From contig JAEYUL010000160.1 of the NCBI GenBank assembly GCA_023432565.1, positions 1-18,881 of the forward strand: a stretch of 18,881 nucleotides of DNA. The letters run 5' to 3'. Made by a program: the position numbers and the translations under genes. The DNA is from Actinomycetes bacterium. GTDB lineage: Bacteria > Actinomycetota > Actinomycetes > Actinomycetales > Cellulomonadaceae. Below, one piece after another: positions 7,952 to 15,762 of this stretch. Numbering within the stretch: the stretch's first letter is position 1; each line of letters opens with the position of its first letter. The notes beneath the pieces are model-generated. The model had not been told where the DNA came from and made no database searches. It saw only the letters and a list, made by a program, of their open reading frames with translations.

Positions 7952-10075
7952 ATGGCCGCCACGTCGACCGCTCACGTCGCACCGCTGACCCCGTCGGAGG
8001 CGACACCGAGCAAGCACCGCCCGACCGCGTTCCGGCCCGACATCGAAGGTCTGCGCGCCGTCGCGATCGGGCTCGTGCTCGTCTACCACGCGGGCGTGGA
8101 CTGGCTCCCCGGAGGCTTCGTCGGCGTCGACGTGTTCTTCGTGATCTCCGGGTTCCTCATCACGTCGCTGCTGGTACGCGAGATCGAGCGCACCGGGAAG
8201 GTCGCGCTCGCCCAGTTCTACGCGCGGCGCGCCCGGCGCCTGCTGCCCGCAGCCGCGATCGTGCTCGCGGCCGCCGCCGTGCTGACGTGGTGGCTGCTCC
8301 CGATGACCCAGCGGCGCGTGTTCGGCCTGGACATCGTCTCGGCCGCGTTCTACGTGGTGAACTGGCGCCTGGCCGACCGTTCGGTGGACTACCTCGCCGA
8401 GGACGTGGCCGCCTCGCCCGTGCAGCACTTCTGGTCGCTCGCGGTCGAGGAGCAGTTCTACATCGTCTGGCCGCTGCTGATCATCGTCGCGCTGCTCGTG
8501 GCCCGTCGCTTCCGGCTCCCGCTGCGCCCGACGCTCGGCGTCGCGCTCGCGCTCGTCGTCGTGCCGACGCTCGCGTGGTCCGTCCACCAGACCGCCCTGT
8601 CCCCCACGACCGCGTTCTTCGTCACCACCACGCGCCTGTGGGAGCTCGGCATCGGTGCGGCCGTCGCGGTCGCCTCGGTGTGGTGGACGAGGCTGCCCCG
8701 TGCCGTCGCCGCCGCGCTCGGTGTGCTCGGCGCCCTCGGCCTGGCCTACTCCGGCTTCATGATCGACGCCGGCGACCCGTGGCCCGGGGCGCTCGCGCTC
8801 GTGCCCGTGCTGTCCACCGCGGCCCTGATCGTGGCGGGCGTCAGAGCCGCGGACACAGGCGTGAGCCGCGTGCTGTCCTGGCGCCCGTTCGTCTGGATCG
8901 GCGGGCTCTCGTACTCGCTCTACCTGTGGCACTGGCTGTTCGTCGTCGGTGGCACCGCCCACTTCGGTGAGCTCGGCGCCAAGCGGGGCCTCGTGCTCGT
9001 CGCGCTGTCCTTCATCCCCGCGTGGCTGTCGTACCGGTTCGTCGAGAACCCCGTGCGCTTCTCCCCTCGACTGGCGCGGTCCAACGGCCTGTCGCTGTCC
9101 ATGGGCGCGAACCTGTCGCTCGCCGCGGCGATCGCCGGTCTCGTCCTGTGCCTGCCGCTCGTCACCGCACCGTCCACCCCGGTCACAGCCGGTTCGGACC
9201 GGCCCCTCGGTGCGGCGGCGATCACCGCGGACCCCCTGGGCGCCGACGAGCTGTGGAAGGTGGACACCGCAGCGTCGATCACCCCGGCACCGGACCAGGC
9301 CACAGCCGACGTGCCCGCCGCCTACGGCGACGGGTGCCAGGTCTCGCAGGACTCCAGCGAACCGGTCGAGTGCGTGTTCGGCGACGAGTCGAGCGACGTG
9401 ACGGTGGCGCTCGTGGGTGACTCCAAGGCGCTGCAGTGGATCACGGCGATCGACGCGATCGGCAAGGAGCGCGGCTGGCGCGTCATCACGCACACGAAGT
9501 CGACGTGCGCGTTCACCGAGGCGGACGTCTTGCGGAACGGCAAGCCGTACGAGACGTGCAACGAGTGGAACGACGCGGTCACCGCGCTCCTGCTCGAGCA
9601 GAAGCCGGCGCTGGTCATCACCTCCCAGAACGCCTCGACGGCTGCGCCTGCCGGATCCGGCAGCAGCGAGGGCACGTCCGAGGTGATGCAGGCCGGGCTC
9701 GAGGAGCGCTGGACCCAGCTCCAGGACGCGGGGATCACCGTCGCCACGCTGACGAACAACGCGGCACCCGGCGACGAGGTCTACGAGTGCGTCGCGCAGC
9801 ACCCGGACCAGCTCTCCACCTGCGCGTTCGAGCCGAAGTACGGCACTGCGGCCGTGCAGCGCGCTGCGGCGGCGGCCACCGGTGTGCCGGTGCTCGACCT
9901 GTCCGAGATGATCTGCCCGGGCGGGATGTGCCCCGCGGTCATCGGTGACGTGCTTGTCTACCGTCAGGGCTCGCATCTCACGCAGACCTACGTCTCGACG
10001 TTGGTCGAGCCCCTGCACGTCCAGCTCGTCAGCGCGCTGGCGGGGACCGACGCCGCACCACTGATGGAGGACTGA
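7952..10075 (+). CDS. OafA/YrhL-type acyltransferase-3 with C-terminal SGNH domain
   Basis: These 707-aa membrane proteins O-acylate surface polysaccharides or peptidoglycan: the membrane part brings the acyl group across and the SGNH domain transfers it outside. Residues 25-400 are the acyltransferase-3 domain with about ten helices and the motifs FRPDIEGLRAVAIGLVLVYH (27-46, with the conserved His46), GGFVGVDVFFVISGFLIT (54-71), RRARRLLPA (92-100) and WSLAVEEQFYIVWP (161-174). Residues 450-695 are the SGNH-like domain with several paired Cys. The nucleophile block reads VALVGDSKALQW, with Ser491 present but Lys where His is usual. The closing block reads YRQGSHLT, with His675 present but Gln672 where the catalytic Asp is expected. 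The membrane domain looks intact; the SGNH domain may be weak, altered or inactive. GAGGAG precedes the ATG by four bases. The next gene follows with no gap. Confidence 0.93.
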   Translation: MAATSTAHVAPLTPSEATPSKHRPTAFRPDIEGLRAVAIGLVLVYHAGVDWLPGGFVGVDVFFVISGFLITSLLVREIERTGKVALAQFYARRARRLLPAAAIVLAAAAVLTWWLLPMTQRRVFGLDIVSAAFYVVNWRLADRSVDYLAEDVAASPVQHFWSLAVEEQFYIVWPLLIIVALLVARRFRLPLRPTLGVALALVVVPTLAWSVHQTALSPTTAFFVTTTRLWELGIGAAVAVASVWWTRLPRAVAAALGVLGALGLAYSGFMIDAGDPWPGALALVPVLSTAALIVAGVRAADTGVSRVLSWRPFVWIGGLSYSLYLWHWLFVVGGTAHFGELGAKRGLVLVALSFIPAWLSYRFVENPVRFSPRLARSNGLSLSMGANLSLAAAIAGLVLCLPLVTAPSTPVTAGSDRPLGAAAITADPLGADELWKVDTAASITPAPDQATADVPAAYGDGCQVSQDSSEPVECVFGDESSDVTVALVGDSKALQWITAIDAIGKERGWRVITHTKSTCAFTEADVLRNGKPYETCNEWNDAVTALLLEQKPALVITSQNASTAAPAGSGSSEGTSEVMQAGLEERWTQLQDAGITVATLTNNAAPGDEVYECVAQHPDQLSTCAFEPKYGTAAVQRAAAAATGVPVLDLSEMICPGGMCPAVIGDVLVYRQGSHLTQTYVSTLVEPLHVQLVSALAGTDAAPLMED

Positions 10076-12553
10076 GTGGCTGTCTCGAGCTCGAAGGTCG
10101 CGCCGGACGTGGACCGCGCGCCCTTGGTGCCGCTGCGGCCGCCGTCGACGCGCCTCCTGCACGACTACGCCGACGTGGTCTCCCGACGCTCCGCGTCCGC
10201 GCTCGAGAACACCGCGCTGCGCTCGCGCTCGTACAGTGCGCGCGAGCTGCTCGCGTACCTCGCGACGAGCGGCACCGCGCGCCTCGAGGACCTGGTGTCA
10301 CGGCCCGCCCTGGCCACGGACCCTCGCTGGTTGGCGTCTCTCGGGCGCGTCGTCGCACTGCAGGGCCTGACGCCCGACGACGCGGCCGTCGGCATCGAGA
10401 TGCTGCGCGAGGCCGTCCCCGGGCTGCCCGAGCCGGAAGCCCGCCCGTACCGCAAGCTGCTCGCCGAGCTGCTGTTCGCCCGCGAGGACTACGTCGGCGC
10501 GCACGAGGTGATCCAGCACAGCAAGTTCCTCAAGGAGACGGGCTACAACTACCTGCGGCTGGACCTCGCCAACCCGCAGACGGCCAGCCCGTTCGCCGAC
10601 GAGCAGGACTGGGCGCACAGGTTCCGCCGCCGGTTCGAGCGGGCGGACCTGATCAAGCCCGTGCTGCGCACCGATGTCACCGGCTTCGAGCGCCTCGGCG
10701 CCCCGGACGACCTGCCGAGCGTGGACGGCCCCCTCATCAGCGTGGTCATGACGACCTTCCGGCCCGAGCGCCGCTACGTCCTGCACGCCGCGGCGTCCGT
10801 CCTGCGCCAGACGTGGGCCAACCTGGAGCTCATCGTCGTCGACGACGCCTCGCCCGCGGAGTACGGCGAGGTGCTCGACGAGCTCGCCGCGCTCGACCCT
10901 CGCGTCCGCGTCCTGCGCATGGAGACCAACGGCGGGACCTACCTGGCGCGCAACGCCGCGCTCGAGGTGGCACGCGGGGTCTTCGTCGCCAATCAGGACG
11001 ACGACGACTGGTCGCACCCCGAGCGCCTCGAGCGCCAGGCCCAGCCGCTCCTCGACGACCCGTCGATCCCGTCGAGCATCGGCTGGTGCATGCGCACCGA
11101 CGAGCGCCTCGTGGTGCAGCGCCCGGGGTATGTACACGTGTTCTCGAACGTCTCGTCGCTCATGTTCCGGCGCGACCTCGCGATGTCGGTCGGCGGCTTC
11201 ATCCCCACCCGACGCGCGTCCGACACCGAGCTCATGCTGCGGCTCGACCGGTACACCGGGCAGCCGCACGCCGAGATCCGGCTGCCGCTGTCGGTGATGC
11301 GTGTGCGCGCGGGCTCGTTGTCGAGCCCCGACTTCGCGCCGGGCTGGAACCACCCGGCGCGGGTCGCGTACAAGGACGCGTACCGCTTCTGGCACGCCAG
11401 CACCCAGCCCCAGGACCTCGCGATCGGCCCGACGCCCACGGCGGCGCGGGCTCCCGTCCCGGTGCCGACACGGTTCGAGGTCTCCGCCGGCGCGCCGCGC
11501 CGGTTCGACGTCGTGCTGGCGGGCGACTGGCGCTTCCTCGGCGGCCCCCAGCGCTCGATGCTCGAGGAGGTCGCGGCGCTGCGTGCGGCGGGACGGACGG
11601 TCGGCGTCCTGCACCTCGATGCGCTGCGGTTCATGAGTGCCGACGACCGGCTCCTGTGCGAACCGATCCGCCAGCTGATCCACGACGGTGAGGTCACGCG
11701 CGTCCTCCTGGACGACCAGGACGTCGTCGGCCTGCTCGCCGTGCGCTACCCCCCGCTCCTGCAGTTCCCTCCCGCCCACCCGTCCCGCCTCCAGGTCGAG
11801 CGGTTGGTCATCGTCGCCAACCAGGCCCCGAGCGAGCGCGACGGCAGCGACCTGCGTTACGACGTGCAGGACGTGTCCGCGCACGCCGAGGCCGTGTTCG
11901 GCCGCCGCGCCCTGTGGGTCCCGCAGGGCCCGACCGTGCGTGCCGCGATCGCGGACGACGTGACGCCCGGTGAGCTCACGGACTACGACTTCCCCGGCAT
12001 CATCGACGTCGACGAGTGGCGGTGCGAGCGCACCTCGTTCCGCTCGGACCGTCCGGTGATCGGGCGCCACTCGCGCGACAACGCGATGAAGTGGCCGGCC
12101 GACCGCGAGACGCTGGTCCAGGCCTACCCGGTCGACGGCTCGGTCGAGGTCCGCGCGATGGGCGGGCGCAAGGCGCCGAGCGAGGTGCTCGGCGCACCGG
12201 CCCCGCCCACCTGGCTCGTGTTCGACGCCGACGAGATGCCGGTGCGCACGTTCCTCAACTCGCTCGACTTCTTCGTGTACCACCAGCACCCGGAGGCGTA
12301 CGACGCGTTCGGCCGCGCGGTGCTCGAGGCGCTCGCGACGGGTCTCGTCGCGATCCTGCCGCGGGAGATGGAGGCGACGTTCGGCGACGCCGCCCTGTAT
12401 GCGACGCCGGCGCAGACACGCGCGATCATCGAGCGCTACTACGCCGACCCGAAGCTGTACCGCGCCCAGTCCGAGCGGGCGGTCCGGCGTGTCGAGGAGC
12501 GGTTCAGCCGTGCGACCTACGCCCAGCAGGTCGACGCGATCCTCGCCACCTGA
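10076..12553 (+). CDS. 825-aa bifunctional glycosyltransferase: helical domain, GT2 domain and GT4-like domain
   Basis: This is the paralogue of the protein at 4940-7417, of equal length and the same domain order. The N-terminal helical region (about 28-165) ends in YLRLDLANP. The GT2 domain (about 218-430) has ISVVMTTFRP, LIVVDDASPAEYGEVL (252-267), GGTYLARNAAL (286-296), NQDDDDWSHP (306-315) and SDTELMLR (382-389). The C-terminal GT4-like domain (about 475-820) keeps GRHSR with a following Lys-Trp-Pro (663-674). It has DAFGRAVLEALATG (743-756), so the usual E-x7-E pair is D743 and E751; the change is conservative and the domain is probably active. The GTG start directly follows the acyltransferase stop (TGAGTG), with GGAGGA four bases upstream, so it is translated with that gene. 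It would add two sugars, or two linkages, to the surface glycan from the cytoplasm; the donor sugars are unknown. Confidence 0.92.
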   Translation: MAVSSSKVAPDVDRAPLVPLRPPSTRLLHDYADVVSRRSASALENTALRSRSYSARELLAYLATSGTARLEDLVSRPALATDPRWLASLGRVVALQGLTPDDAAVGIEMLREAVPGLPEPEARPYRKLLAELLFAREDYVGAHEVIQHSKFLKETGYNYLRLDLANPQTASPFADEQDWAHRFRRRFERADLIKPVLRTDVTGFERLGAPDDLPSVDGPLISVVMTTFRPERRYVLHAAASVLRQTWANLELIVVDDASPAEYGEVLDELAALDPRVRVLRMETNGGTYLARNAALEVARGVFVANQDDDDWSHPERLERQAQPLLDDPSIPSSIGWCMRTDERLVVQRPGYVHVFSNVSSLMFRRDLAMSVGGFIPTRRASDTELMLRLDRYTGQPHAEIRLPLSVMRVRAGSLSSPDFAPGWNHPARVAYKDAYRFWHASTQPQDLAIGPTPTAARAPVPVPTRFEVSAGAPRRFDVVLAGDWRFLGGPQRSMLEEVAALRAAGRTVGVLHLDALRFMSADDRLLCEPIRQLIHDGEVTRVLLDDQDVVGLLAVRYPPLLQFPPAHPSRLQVERLVIVANQAPSERDGSDLRYDVQDVSAHAEAVFGRRALWVPQGPTVRAAIADDVTPGELTDYDFPGIIDVDEWRCERTSFRSDRPVIGRHSRDNAMKWPADRETLVQAYPVDGSVEVRAMGGRKAPSEVLGAPAPPTWLVFDADEMPVRTFLNSLDFFVYHQHPEAYDAFGRAVLEALATGLVAILPREMEATFGDAALYATPAQTRAIIERYYADPKLYRAQSERAVRRVEERFSRATYAQQVDAILAT

Positions 12554-12561
12554 GGCCGCGA

Positions 12562-12616
12562 GCGTCGGCACGGCGGCAGTCCGCGCCGCCCCGCGTTTCT
12601 GCCGAGCAGCCGACGC
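12562..12616. terminator. Candidate bidirectional terminator between convergent genes
   Basis: The 72-base gap between two converging genes holds nested inverted repeats. The outer arms are GCGTCGGC (12562-12569) and GCCGACGC (12609-12616); the inner hairpin is GGCGGC (12572-12577) and GCCGCC (12585-12590) with a seven-base loop. TTTCT follows the inner stem on the plus strand. A competing pairing of TCGGCA (12565-12570) with TGCCGA (12600-12605) is also possible. The U-tract is short, so the call is tentative. Confidence 0.4.
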
Positions 12617-12625
12617 GTCCCGACG

Positions 12626-13780
12626 TCAGCGACGCCGGCGCAGCACGGCGAGTCGCGAGACCCCGACGTCGACCTGCTCGAGGTCGAACTCACGGCACCA
12701 CTCGTCGACGATCTCGAGCTCGTCGGGCCGGTTCGCGTCGTCGAGCAGGACGACCGCGTCCGGAGCCAGGCGGGAGAAGAAGTACGCCAGTGCGTGGACG
12801 CGGTTCTTCTCACCGGGGCGGCCCGGAGGCCCGTCGACGAGGAGCAGGTCGATGCCTGACAGGTCGTCGAGGATCTCGGTGTCGTACCAGGAGCCGCCGT
12901 GGGGCCGCTCCGTGAGCGGCGCAAGACGGACCTCCACGACGTCGTCGAGGCCGTGCCTCGTCACGGACTGTGCCGTGACGTCCGCGAAGTGCGCGTCGTG
13001 GTCGATGCTGACGACCCGGCCCTGCGACCGCTGCAGCTGGTAGCCGAGCCAGACGGTCGAGGTGCCGCCACCCAGCTCGACGACGAGCCGCGGCGAGCGC
13101 GCCCGCACGAGGTCGAGAAGGTGCCCGATCGAGCGGGCGTCCATGGCCCATCGGCCGCTCGGGGGCAGCAGCGCCCTGCGCTCGACGCCGGGCACGATCT
13201 GGAGCAGAGCCTCGACCTGCCGTGTCTCGTCGCGAGCGACGGCGGTCAGTGCGTCGACCGTGCGCCTGGCCTCGTTCGAGACGTGCTCGCGCTGGCCGGC
13301 GAACGTGGCAGTGAGCTCGCGGTGCCGCTCGGCCGCGCGCAGGCGCTCTGCCTCGAAGGACCCGACGAGGCGCCGTTCCATCTGCTCGACCTGGCCGTCG
13401 GGTCCCAGCACGCGCTGCACCGGCTCGCTCACCGCGTCGACGACAGACGCCCTGAGCTCCGACATCTGCTGGGCGATCGCGACGACCTGTCGCTCGAGGT
13501 CCGTCGTCGCCTTCTGCGACGTGTCAGCGGCCGGCCCGCGACCCCGGGCGATCGCCCCCACCTGGCGGGAGAGCTCACGGTCGCGCTCGGCCGCCCGGCG
13601 GAACAGCACGGTCGACTCGCCCGCGCGCCGGCGCAGGTCGAGGAGCAGCACGACGCCGGCACCCGCGAGCACGACGAGAGCCGCGTCGACGACCCGGCTC
13701 CATCCGGCCAAGGCACCGAGGAGTCCCGCCACCACGACGAGCCCGACGCCCGCCACCATCACCAGCAGTCGTCGTTGCAC
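12626..13780 (-). CDS. Membrane-tethered coiled-coil SAM-dependent methyltransferase
   Basis: The 384-aa protein has two closely spaced membrane helices (about 5-27 and 30-49) with basic residues on both flanks, placing the rest in the cytoplasm. Residues 52-200 are mostly charged helix with coiled-coil character, broken near 80-88 and 119-130. Residues 205-384 are a class I methyltransferase of the small Methyltransf_24 type: LVVELGGGTSTVWLGYQL (232-249) is the SAM-binding glycine loop, VVSIDHD (256-262) ends in the acidic ribose-binding position, and LLLVDGPPG (312-320) with DAVVLLDDA (341-349) completes the core. The GTG start at 13780 lies ten bases after the stop of the upstream SGNH gene, and GGTAGGG overlapping that stop can serve as ribosome site. 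It probably methylates the growing glycan or its end at the membrane, or helps set chain length; the substrate is inferred from context only. Confidence 0.87.
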   Translation of the reverse strand: MQRRLLVMVAGVGLVVVAGLLGALAGWSRVVDAALVVLAGAGVVLLLDLRRRAGESTVLFRRAAERDRELSRQVGAIARGRGPAADTSQKATTDLERQVVAIAQQMSELRASVVDAVSEPVQRVLGPDGQVEQMERRLVGSFEAERLRAAERHRELTATFAGQREHVSNEARRTVDALTAVARDETRQVEALLQIVPGVERRALLPPSGRWAMDARSIGHLLDLVRARSPRLVVELGGGTSTVWLGYQLQRSQGRVVSIDHDAHFADVTAQSVTRHGLDDVVEVRLAPLTERPHGGSWYDTEILDDLSGIDLLLVDGPPGRPGEKNRVHALAYFFSRLAPDAVVLLDDANRPDELEIVDEWCREFDLEQVDVGVSRLAVLRRRR

Positions 13781-13790
13781 GGCGGCAACC

Positions 13791-15578
13791 CTACCGGTCG
13801 GCCGACGCCGCGAGCACGAGTGGAGCGAGGCTGGAGTCCACGAGCGTCGCGGCGGACGCCGCGTACGTCGCCGTGAGGTGGTGCGCGTCGCGCCACACGA
13901 GGACGTTGCCGATGACGGGGGCGCACCGGTCCGCCGGGCACACGACGTCGGTCAGGTCGACGAGCTCGGCACCGGACACCCGGGCGACCGCCGCCCGTTG
14001 CCAGGCCTGGCCCGACCGGGCGACGGCGACGTCGCGCGGCACGGCGCACTCCGACAGACGCTGCGGGTGCTCGCGCACGCAGTCGCGGATGTGGATGCCG
14101 AGCCACGGGGTGTCGGCGATCGGGAGCACCCGGACCCCCTTGCGGGCGACCTCGTCCCACACCCGCACCATCCCGTCGACGATCGCGCCGCCGGCCGGGG
14201 ACGACGGCTCGGCCGCCAGGACGTAGCCGCCCATCGAGACCGGGATCAGCACGGTCGGCGGATCGGCCTGCAGCGCGCTGGCGACGTTGCGGGTCCAGCT
14301 CGCGCAGGACGTGTACGGCTCACCCTTCGTCGGGTGCTGGACGGTCACGTCGGCGAACAGGCACGTCGACTTGGTGTAGGTCCGCAGCTGCCAGCCTCGT
14401 CGCTCGACCATGGCCCTGAGCGCGGGCTGCCACTGCGCGGCGTGCGAGTCCCCGACGAGCGCGATGACGATGCCCGCGTCGGCGCTGCCGTAGGTGCACG
14501 ACAGCGGTTCGTCGTCCGTCTGGTTCTGGTGGCAGCCCGCGACGTACGGGTCCGCCGCGTCACGCGTCGCGCTCGACAGCGGCGGCGTGAGCCACGGCAC
14601 CTGGTCCACGACCTGGCCCGCGGGCGAGCCGGCGGGGTCGAGGCCGAGGGCACCGGCACCGAACCCGTCCGAGGCGCCCGCCACGACCCCGGCGGCGACG
14701 AGCCGTGCGCCCAGCACGTCTGCGAGGGTGCTGGCGTAGGTCGCCGTGAGCCGCCCGTCGGGGCGGTACCGCAGCACGCCGTCGGCGACGGCGGGGCACC
14801 ATCCGTCGGAGCACACCTGGTCCGTGAGGTCGACGACGGGCACGAGCTCACGCTGAGCGGCGACGACCAGGGCGTCCTGCGACGACGGCAGTGCGAAGCC
14901 GCACTCGCCGGGGTCGTCCGGGGCACGCCCGACGCACGCCGCGAGGTCCTGCGGTGCGGACGGGAGAGCACGCACGGCCACGACGTCCTTGCCGGCCTTG
15001 TGCAGCGCGCGGATCGTGCGCCCGAGCTCGTGCTCGAGGGTCGCCCGGTCGGGCCGGTCGCACCCCGCACCGGTGCACGCCGTCGTCCCGGTGGAGCCGA
15101 CGAGCAGCACGTGGCTCACGTCGGGGTCGTGCGTGAGCCGCGTGAGCCGCGCGTCGTACGGCCGCCCGCAGTCGACCCTGCTGCCGCCGTCGGTGCTCAC
15201 CGCGGCGTCGACGAGCGGGCAGCCGTCGCGCAGGTCCGTCGTCAGGCGCCAGCCGCTGCGCTGCGCCGTCTCGGACACGGCGGGCAGGAGCTCCTCGGCT
15301 GCGCCGTCCCCGACGATCGCCACCGACGGCTGCGCATCGTCCTGCCCGACGGCGCACGCGACGGGTGTCGCCGCCCGCGCGGCAGTCAGACACCGACGAC
15401 CGTCGACCTGGGCGACATCCTTCGCGGCATCCTCAGGGCGCGGAGTCAGCGCAGGCACCGGAGACTGTCGCGCTGCGAGCACGAGCCACACGGCCGCGAT
15501 CGCCAGGACGGCGACGACGGCGATCAGCGCAGCCCTGGCGACGCGCGCGCGGACCGTCGATCGGCTCACGTCCTGCAT
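13791..15578 (-). CDS. Membrane-anchored extracytoplasmic protein with two SGNH-type domains
   Basis: The 595-aa protein has one N-terminal membrane helix (about 15-37) and a large exterior part made of two domains of the SGNH type seen at the end of the OafA-like protein at 7952, without the acyltransferase membrane domain. Domain 2 (about 345-590) has the full set: GDSHAAQW with Ser378, then VLVWRDAHHLTATY with Asp564 and His567. Domain 1 (about 60-295) reads GDGAAEEL, with Gly92 in place of Ser, and VLRYRPDGRLTATY, with Pro273 and Arg276 in place of Asp and His, so it is probably not catalytic and may bind substrate. Several Cys pairs suggest disulfides outside the cell. It may esterify or de-esterify the surface glycan, perhaps with the OafA-like protein. 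The ATG at 15578 is used here; a GTG three codons later (15569) has better spacing to GAGGCG and is an alternative. Confidence 0.87.
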   Translation of the reverse strand: MQDVSRSTVRARVARAALIAVVAVLAIAAVWLVLAARQSPVPALTPRPEDAAKDVAQVDGRRCLTAARAATPVACAVGQDDAQPSVAIVGDGAAEELLPAVSETAQRSGWRLTTDLRDGCPLVDAAVSTDGGSRVDCGRPYDARLTRLTHDPDVSHVLLVGSTGTTACTGAGCDRPDRATLEHELGRTIRALHKAGKDVVAVRALPSAPQDLAACVGRAPDDPGECGFALPSSQDALVVAAQRELVPVVDLTDQVCSDGWCPAVADGVLRYRPDGRLTATYASTLADVLGARLVAAGVVAGASDGFGAGALGLDPAGSPAGQVVDQVPWLTPPLSSATRDAADPYVAGCHQNQTDDEPLSCTYGSADAGIVIALVGDSHAAQWQPALRAMVERRGWQLRTYTKSTCLFADVTVQHPTKGEPYTSCASWTRNVASALQADPPTVLIPVSMGGYVLAAEPSSPAGGAIVDGMVRVWDEVARKGVRVLPIADTPWLGIHIRDCVREHPQRLSECAVPRDVAVARSGQAWQRAAVARVSGAELVDLTDVVCPADRCAPVIGNVLVWRDAHHLTATYAASAATLVDSSLAPLVLAASADR

Positions 15579-15688
15579 CGCCTCGTCCGTCCCTCAGTCG
15601 TGGTGTCGCACGCGAGCCTTCGCGCCGTCCAGAGTCCCGTAGAGCCTAAGGCGTCTGCGGGCGCGCCAGGTCCCGGACAGCCCTCAGG

Positions 15689-15694
15689 TAGCAT
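15689..15694 (+). promoter_or_regulatory. Weak candidate -10 element for the dehydrogenase/transporter unit
   Basis: TAGCAT fits the loose TANNNT pattern of actinobacterial -10 boxes and lies in the 15579-15762 divergent gap. No -35 box is evident. I saw nothing else definable in this gap. Confidence 0.25.
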
Positions 15695-15762
15695 TCGTCG
15701 ACGGTGCCGTACCTTCGCGCGCGGCCTCACAGACTCTCGCTCCGATGGGAAGACTCCTCACC

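Noticed and set aside
7831..7962. N-terminal extension of the 141-aa coil protein
   Set aside because: It has no ribosome site, would overlap the start of the divergent acyltransferase gene, and has no match in the paralogue, whose membrane helices begin at its N-terminus.
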